A DNA stretch of 64,000 bases. Source: Paenibacillaceae bacterium. GTDB lineage: Bacteria > Bacillota > Bacilli > Paenibacillales > NBRC-103111. Both the position numbers and the translations under genes were made by a program. Below, in pieces: positions 59,661 to 64,000 of the stretch (position 1 is its first letter; every line of letters begins with the position of its first letter). The stretch is taken from assembly GCA_029256185.1 (NCBI GenBank), contig JAQSYI010000012.1:123114-187113 (forward strand), read 5' to 3'. The notes under the pieces are model-generated. The model saw only the letters and a program-made list of their open reading frames with translations. It was not told where the DNA came from and made no database searches.

Positions 59661-60314
59661 ATGTCCCAAGAGGAGCAATTTGATATTTTCAATGAACAGA
59701 TGGTGAGAACAGGAACGGCTTCCAGAAAGGAAGTGCATGCCCGGGGATTATGGCATCAGACCTTTCATTGCTGGATCTTGTCCCAGGAGACGGACAAGCA
59801 GTGGAGCTTGCTCCTGCAGCTGCGCCATAAGGACAAGGATACATTCCCGGACATGCTGGATATCTCCTGTGCCGGACATTTGTTGGCCGGTGAAACGCCG
59901 GATGAGGGGACAAGAGAACTGGAAGAAGAACTGGGGATCTTGGCTGATCCTCAAGAACTTCAGTTCCTTCAGGTAATAGCCGAGGAAAATCTGATTTCAG
60001 ATTCCCTGATTGACAGGGAGTTCTGCCATGTCTGTCTCTACGAATGCTCTCAGCCAATGAGCAGCTACCGGTTGCAGCAATCCGAGGTGGCCGGGCTGTT
60101 CCGGGTTGCCGTTATTCCGTTTATGAAACTTATCGCCGGGGAGCAGGATGATGTGCTTGCTTACGGAATCCGGTATGAGGAAGAGACCAATCTCTATATA
60201 GAGGAGAACCGGTCTGTCCGTCTGGAGGATATTGCACCCAACTCAACGCATTATTATAATGTTTTATTTGGTGCGATGAACCGGTTTATGGACAGATCCG
60301 GTACAGGCGGCTAA
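59661..60314 (+). CDS. Nudix hydrolase-like protein
   Basis: A 217-residue protein of the Idi-like Nudix group. HARGLWHQTFHCWILSQ leads into the Nudix region CAGHLLAGETPDEGTRELEE then ELGI. Counted against GX5EX7REUXEEXGU, the helix has one residue fewer between the first Glu and Arg, while the REL-EE metal-binding face is kept. The substrate is probably a nucleoside diphosphate derivative or isoprenoid-type diphosphate, but this cannot be fixed. ATG 59661 has GGGGG upstream, and the gene follows DUF2500 by 31 bp. Confidence 0.85.
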   Translation: MSQEEQFDIFNEQMVRTGTASRKEVHARGLWHQTFHCWILSQETDKQWSLLLQLRHKDKDTFPDMLDISCAGHLLAGETPDEGTRELEEELGILADPQELQFLQVIAEENLISDSLIDREFCHVCLYECSQPMSSYRLQQSEVAGLFRVAVIPFMKLIAGEQDDVLAYGIRYEEETNLYIEENRSVRLEDIAPNSTHYYNVLFGAMNRFMDRSGTGG

Positions 60315-60368
60315 CATTATCTCGAAGGGCCGTTGTTATTGAAGGACGCATATAGGAGGACTCATTAC

Positions 60369-61019
60369 ATGCAATTGCTATACGGAACAGGAAATCCGGC
60401 CAAAATCAAGCATATGAAAGAGATGCTCCATGGGATCGAAGTGGAGATCATCGGGCTGAAGGATACGGGAATACAATTTGACGAGATTGATGAAAGCGGC
60501 AATCATCCTCTGGAGAATGCCAAAATCAAGGCGCTGGCTTATTACCGAAAGGCGGGGCTTCCCGTTTTTTCATGCGATTCAGGGCTCTATATCGAAGGAT
60601 TGGAACAGGACAGACAGCCAGGTGTTCACGTGAGGCGGGTCCATGGCAAGGTATTGAACGATGAGGAGATGATCGCTTATTATACCTCCATTGCCGCTGA
60701 ATTCGGCGGCACGGTCAAGGCCAGATACCGCAATGCCATCTGTCTGGTTATGGATGAAGAGCATACATACGAATATGACGGCGATGATATCGCCACTTCA
60801 TATTTTCTCCTTGCCGCCCAAGTCCATCCAAACCGGGATCCGGGCTTTCCACTGGATTCCATCTCTCTGGAGTTGCAGTCAGGAGCTTATTATATGGACA
60901 TCAAAGACAGCAACAGCGTGTTTGACAACGGGATGTCCCAGGCGTTCAAGCAGTTTTTCCGAAAAACCGCATTGAATGAACAGGAAATCTATGAAAAATC
61001 GCCCCTGCCGGAAATATAA
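60369..61019 (+). CDS. RdgB/HAM1-type non-canonical NTP pyrophosphatase
   Basis: A 216-residue protein beginning MQLLYGTGNPAKIKHMKEML, the HAM1 substrate loop (TGNxxK). The acidic SCDSGLYIEGL and GVHVRRV stretches match the catalytic and base-binding blocks. HAM1 enzymes hydrolyse ITP, dITP and XTP, removing damaged purine nucleotides. ATG 60369 follows AGGAGGA; the in-frame TTG 60333 is disfavoured. The C-terminal part diverges from canonical RdgB, so this may be a second, specialised copy. Confidence 0.82.
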   Translation: MQLLYGTGNPAKIKHMKEMLHGIEVEIIGLKDTGIQFDEIDESGNHPLENAKIKALAYYRKAGLPVFSCDSGLYIEGLEQDRQPGVHVRRVHGKVLNDEEMIAYYTSIAAEFGGTVKARYRNAICLVMDEEHTYEYDGDDIATSYFLLAAQVHPNRDPGFPLDSISLELQSGAYYMDIKDSNSVFDNGMSQAFKQFFRKTALNEQEIYEKSPLPEI

Positions 61020-61067
61020 TCCTTCTGCCGAATATATTTAAAGAAAGATGGAAGGAGCGGATGAATA

Positions 61068-62471
61068 ATGGATTTATTTCATAACAGATACCAACTGGAG
61101 CATTCATGGAAGAGAATAAATAAAGGTTGGTTTGCTACCGCAAAAGATACAAAATTGGAACGGGATGTGCTGTTATGGCGTGAAGATGTTGCGGGTCAGG
61201 AGGAGAGGGAGGAATTAATCCGCCGTTTGGGGAATGCGGCCCGATTCTCCCAACGGAGCTTTGTCCATATTCTGGACGTCTCGGTTGCCGGCAATGGAGT
61301 TTATGCGGTTTTGACAAAAGGCAAGGGGCTCAGACTAACAGAACAGCTGCGTCATTTGAAGTGGAGCGACCAGGAAATACTGCAGCGCCTTTTGGAGCTG
61401 ATTCCGGCAATTAGGGAAGCCCGTAGGGAGAGACTTCAGGATTTCTCCGTAACGGCTGAGAATATTTGGATGGACGGAGCCGGCAAGCTGAGGTTGATCA
61501 ATTCCTGGACTGAGGCGGAAAAAGAGCAACGTGACGTGTACGGATTGACCATGCTCTTGTATCAGTTGTGTACCGGTCAAGAGGTACTTCCGGGCAGTAT
61601 TAGGGAATTCAATCAGGCTATTTCGGGGAGGCTGACGGGGTTGCCCGGTGGAGATGCCCAAGAGGCAGTAGATTGGGCGAGTTCCGCATTTTTGCCCTCA
61701 TGCTCGTTAAGAGATTATGAGGCCGGTATTGTCCGGTTGCTTGCTCCAACCGTGCCTTATGCCGCTCCGGTGAAAGAACCTGGAGCCGCGGCAAGAAGTT
61801 CCGCCTTACGGCGTAAGGATAATGAGGACAAGGAAGTCACTTCTCAGCGCAGGCAGCAGGAAGTAAGAGTAACGACCACTCCACCCCGAGCGTACGAGGA
61901 TGAACAGAAGGATGGCCGCCGGCTTCACCCGTGGATATATTTTACGCTGGCGATCGTATTCGTCGGTTTTCTTGCGGTAGGTGGACTATGGTTTGTTATC
62001 CGGGATAGAGGCGCAGATGAGAACGACGCCGTTGCTCCGTCAACCCAAGCGACAGCCTCTGCTATATCCGCAAACAGCGCATCTCCTTCTGAAAAGACCG
62101 CCTCTTCGCCAAACAAGACTCCTGCACCCAGCAAGGCTCCGGCTTCGCCTGGTAAAACCCCTGTTTCTTCTCCTGTTCCGTCGGGGGGAAATGTGAGTGC
62201 AACACCAAAGCCGCCGTCTGCAGCGGTACAAGCCACTCCTAGCCGTAATTCTGATAACGCAGCCGCAGACACAGCCAATGCTGTTCCTGACTTGGTTAAC
62301 CACACCTTGGAAGAGGCGTCCAGAATGGCGCTTGCTTCAGGACTTCGCTACCAGTATTACGTGGAGGCCAGCGAATTGCCGAAGGATACGGTGTTTAAGC
62401 AGGACTTGGTCCCCGGAACTGTGGTAAGCAAAGGTGATACAGTTATTTTTTGGGTCAGCAGAGGGCCTTAA
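61068..62471 (+). CDS. PASTA-domain membrane pseudokinase
   Basis: A 467-residue protein with the PrkC-like plan. Residues 1-235 resemble a Ser/Thr kinase but lack its key residues. The catalytic loop aligns as LQDFSVTAENIWMDGAGKL (HRD lost, Asn kept), DFG is INS, and no VAIK lysine is seen. A linker leads to TM 286-311 (WIYFTLAIVFVGFLAVGGLW), then an outside Ser/Pro/Ala/Thr-rich stalk and one PASTA domain (404-467, VPDLVNHTLEEASRMALASG). PASTA domains bind peptidoglycan or muropeptides. It may signal cell-wall state without phosphorylation. Confidence 0.82.
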   Translation: MDLFHNRYQLEHSWKRINKGWFATAKDTKLERDVLLWREDVAGQEEREELIRRLGNAARFSQRSFVHILDVSVAGNGVYAVLTKGKGLRLTEQLRHLKWSDQEILQRLLELIPAIREARRERLQDFSVTAENIWMDGAGKLRLINSWTEAEKEQRDVYGLTMLLYQLCTGQEVLPGSIREFNQAISGRLTGLPGGDAQEAVDWASSAFLPSCSLRDYEAGIVRLLAPTVPYAAPVKEPGAAARSSALRRKDNEDKEVTSQRRQQEVRVTTTPPRAYEDEQKDGRRLHPWIYFTLAIVFVGFLAVGGLWFVIRDRGADENDAVAPSTQATASAISANSASPSEKTASSPNKTPAPSKAPASPGKTPVSSPVPSGGNVSATPKPPSAAVQATPSRNSDNAAADTANAVPDLVNHTLEEASRMALASGLRYQYYVEASELPKDTVFKQDLVPGTVVSKGDTVIFWVSRGP

Positions 62472-62489
62472 TGAAAGGGAGAATGATAT

Positions 62490-63248
62490 ATGAATGAAAC
62501 AATCCGTACTCTCTTGAACCACCGCTCGATCCGGTTGTATGAGGATAAACCGTTGACTGACGAGGAAATTCATCTCATCGTCCGAAGCGCCCAGGCGGCC
62601 GCTTCATCAAGCTTTGTTCAGGCATACACTATTATAGGCATCAAAGACAAGAACATGAAGATCCAATTATCAGCCTTGGCAGGCAACCAGCCCTATGTAG
62701 CTGCGAATGGTCATTTATTTGTATTCTGCCTGGATTTTCACCGGCTGGAATTGGCCGCACAATTGGAAAAGGTACCTCCCGAGGAGATTGAAATCACATT
62801 ATCATCAACGGAAAAATTCATGGTTGGAGTAATTGACGCAACCCTGGCAGCGCAAAATGCGGTGGTGGCCGCGGAGTCTTTGGGGCTTGGAACAGTATAT
62901 ATCGGCGGCTTGCGGAATCATCTTCCCGAGGTAAATGAGTTGTTGGGCATTCCCAGCCGCGTGGTTCCCTTATTCGCTTTGTGTGTAGGATATCCGGTGG
63001 ATCTCTCGCAGAAAAAGTCGCGGCTGCCCCTCGACAGCATTTATCATGAAGAGCAATATAATCGGAACGAGGATCTGGAGTTGGGACGGCTTGCGCAATA
63101 TAATGAGGAAATCTCGGCGTATTATAGAGAAAGAACCGAAGGAGTGCGGACGGAGCGCTGGACGGCGGCCATAGCCAAGCAGTTGAGGAGTCCCAAACGG
63201 CTTTATTTGAAAGATTATTTAAGAATTCAGCGGTTGCCTTTGGATTAG
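62490..63248 (+). CDS. NADPH-dependent FMN oxidoreductase, NfrA type (nitroreductase family)
   Basis: A 252-residue flavoprotein. NHRSIRLYEDKPLTDEEIHL is the FMN-binding start of the nitroreductase fold. DATLAAQNAVVAAESLGLGT, YIGGLRNHLPEVNELLGIP and LFALCVGYPVD are the other family blocks, closest to B. subtilis NfrA1 and E. coli NfsA. Such proteins reduce nitroaromatics, flavins or quinones and aid oxidative-stress defence. ATG 62490 follows AAAGGGAG. It is 18 bp after the pseudokinase gene. Confidence 0.92.
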   Translation: MNETIRTLLNHRSIRLYEDKPLTDEEIHLIVRSAQAAASSSFVQAYTIIGIKDKNMKIQLSALAGNQPYVAANGHLFVFCLDFHRLELAAQLEKVPPEEIEITLSSTEKFMVGVIDATLAAQNAVVAAESLGLGTVYIGGLRNHLPEVNELLGIPSRVVPLFALCVGYPVDLSQKKSRLPLDSIYHEEQYNRNEDLELGRLAQYNEEISAYYRERTEGVRTERWTAAIAKQLRSPKRLYLKDYLRIQRLPLD

Positions 63249-63280
63249 CAGTTAGCAGTTACTCGAATTTACGTCCGGCA

Positions 63281-63322
63281 TCAAAAGAGAAGGCCAGTGC
63301 AGACTGGCCTTCTCTTTGATGC
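63281..63322 (+). terminator. Terminator after nfrA-type gene
   Basis: AGAGAAGGCCAGT and ACTGGCCTTCTCT form a 13-bp stem around GCAG, extended by CAAA/TTTG. Only a short T run follows, but the stem is very strong. Confidence 0.8.
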
Positions 63323-63557
63323 TAATAGTTTACCCTATTTGGGCCCTATTTTGGTAACACCCGCTTTTAGCAACACTTATTTTATTTATTACCCATTTAT
63401 GGTAATCTTTGAGTTTAAGCCTCAATATCGTTGCCTCCCTGTATTGATCTCCATAATCCTTTCATGGGCTATCCCATTTAATCAGGAGAAAAGTTCCTGC
63501 CTTCAAGGCAGAAACCACTTCTTCTTTGGCCCTCTGATCCCCCTGAGTAGAAGTTAC
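63323..63557. other. Gene-free stretch before tandem repeats
   Basis: AT-rich sequence with no motif, hairpin or convincing frame. Together with the repeats that follow it makes about 525 bp without a gene. Confidence 0.5.
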
Positions 63558-63790
63558 ATTCTTGGGTGACCACCCCTTTGAGTAGAAATAGGTGGATTCT
63601 TTGGCGACCGATCCTTTGAATAGAAACAGGCGGATTCTTTGACGACCGATCCTTTGAATAGAAACAGGCGGATTCTTTGACGACCGATCCTTTGAGTAGA
63701 AGCACTTGGATTCTTTTGGCGTCCAATCCGATGAGTAGAAGCAAGTGGATTCTTTGTTGACCAATTCTTTAAGTAAAAGCACGCGGATTT
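63558..63790. repeat. Degenerate 38-bp tandem repeats
   Basis: About six head-to-tail units start GATTCTTTG. Unit 1 (63595) and unit 2 (63633) differ at one position and read GATTCTTTGRCGACCGATCC, TTTGAATAGAAACAGGCG. Units 3-5 and the flanks are increasingly diverged. The copies are contiguous without spacers, so this is not a CRISPR array. Because 38 is not a multiple of 3 and no stops occur on the minus strand, the minus strand is open in all frames, which makes false long frames. Confidence 0.88.
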
Positions 63791-63802
63791 TGGGGCGACT
63801 AG

Positions 63803-63816
63803 TACAACATGTTGTA
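63803..63816. promoter_or_regulatory. 14-bp perfect palindrome
   Basis: TACAACATGTTGTA lies between the 38-bp repeats and the right-edge gene. It may be a protein-binding site, but no promoter or partner was identified. Confidence 0.3.
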
Positions 63817-63834
63817 AATTCGTTCCCTATGGAA

Positions 63835-63851
63835 AGGACCAACAAGGTCCT
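63835..63851 (-). terminator. Hairpin at the 3' end of the right-edge gene
   Basis: On the minus strand AGGACC-TTGTT-GGTCCT is followed by TTCC and overlaps the stop codon. It is a weak terminator candidate. Confidence 0.4.
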
Positions 63852-64000
63852 AAAACTCGTCGAGCACAAACGGGAATTGATCGACGAGTAAAGCGAGCAA
63901 TTCACGAGCGGTGCCGGTATAGGGGGTCGCTTCCCAACGACCGGATGAGTTGGCCACGCCAAGCTGAAAGAGACGGCCCTTCCTTTCCAAGGAAAAGCGA
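63850..64000 (-). CDS. Partial unrecognised protein, C-terminal end (start outside window)
   Basis: Read on the minus strand from the window edge, an open frame ends at TAG (63850-63852). The visible 49 residues include RFSLERKGRLFQLGVANSSG, RWEATPYTGTARELLALLVD and QFPFVLDEF. The composition looks like a true protein end, with alternating hydrophobic and charged residues and a compact helix before the stop. The family is not recognised. It has no visible start, so it is easy to miss. Confidence 0.6.
   Translation of the reverse strand, partial: RFSLERKGRLFQLGVANSSGRWEATPYTGTARELLALLVDQFPFVLDEF

Noticed and set aside
63297..63569. 90-aa plus-strand frame after the nfrA-type gene
   Set aside because: It starts inside a terminator stem and lacks a ribosome site and recognisable pattern.
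63558..63790. CRISPR-like array
   Set aside because: Units are contiguous, without spacers, and decay toward the ends. No cas gene is present.
63462..63962. Long minus-strand frames over the 38-bp repeats
   Set aside because: The unit length is not a multiple of three and all frames are open, so the predicted protein changes frame with each unit. There is no ribosome site or conserved motif.

Overview
The window looks like chromosome of a Paenibacillus-type, spore-forming member of the Bacillota. The reasons are the strong AGGAGG-type ribosome binding sites, the moderately GC-rich coding sequence, a YheC/YheD ATP-grasp spore-coat-type protein, YqkE (DUF3886), YkuK, a YkpA-type ABC-F protein, and a YesM/YesN plus LplB/LplC/LipO sugar locus of the kind this group carries in many copies. 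The assignment rests on gene families recognised by eye, not on a search. No tRNA, rRNA, CRISPR array, transposase or phage gene was recognised.

Left third (1-23.7 kb): mostly ordinary chromosome. It holds two ABC-F ATPases, a Ugp-type glycerol-3-phosphate importer (ugpA-ugpE-ugpB, with no ATPase gene beside it), a low-molecular-weight phosphatase followed by an apparently secreted FAD oxidoreductase, a possible structured RNA at 9.15-9.33 kb, ykuK, gluQ, an iron alcohol dehydrogenase, a MocR/LysN-type aminotransferase with a MarR regulator and palindromic operators, an HD-domain hydrolase, two MFS transporters (one divergent from a TetR regulator), a DEAD-box helicase with a 48-bp tandem repeat in its tail, and an alkyltransferase-like (ATL) DNA-repair protein.

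Middle (23.7-42.4 kb): an ArsR/DUF2087 regulator behind a nested palindrome; a glutamine-type ABC importer (glnQ-H-M-P) with a GlnR/TnrA box upstream; a 650-bp stretch of unexplained, repeat-bearing DNA; a divergent HPr-kinase-like gene; a LysE exporter; a sugar isomerase/epimerase; a two-component system followed by a secreted His/Met-rich protein and a polytopic 4Fe-4S protein (possibly copper linked); then small membrane, PH-domain, GNAT, amidase and HIT genes.

Right third (42.6-59.0 kb): the main accessory block, a co-directional carbohydrate utilisation locus. It consists of a YesN/YesM two-component system, two tandem 72-bp hairpin-forming repeats, an LplB/LplC/LipO-type importer, two paralogous cytosolic clan GH-D-like glycosidases, a leaderless pectate-lyase-like beta-helix protein, a secreted GH141-like beta-helix protein flanked by two similar beta-rich modules, and an SGNH esterase. 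Its last five genes overlap or nearly touch, as expected for one transcript. The simplest model is outside attack by the secreted beta-helix enzyme, sensing by YesMN, import by Lpl/LipO, and deacylation and glycosidic cleavage inside the cell. After it come DUF2500, a Nudix protein, an RdgB/HAM1-type pyrophosphatase, a PASTA-bearing pseudokinase and an NfrA-type oxidoreductase. The window ends in 38-bp degenerate tandem repeats and the 3' end of an unrecognised minus-strand gene.
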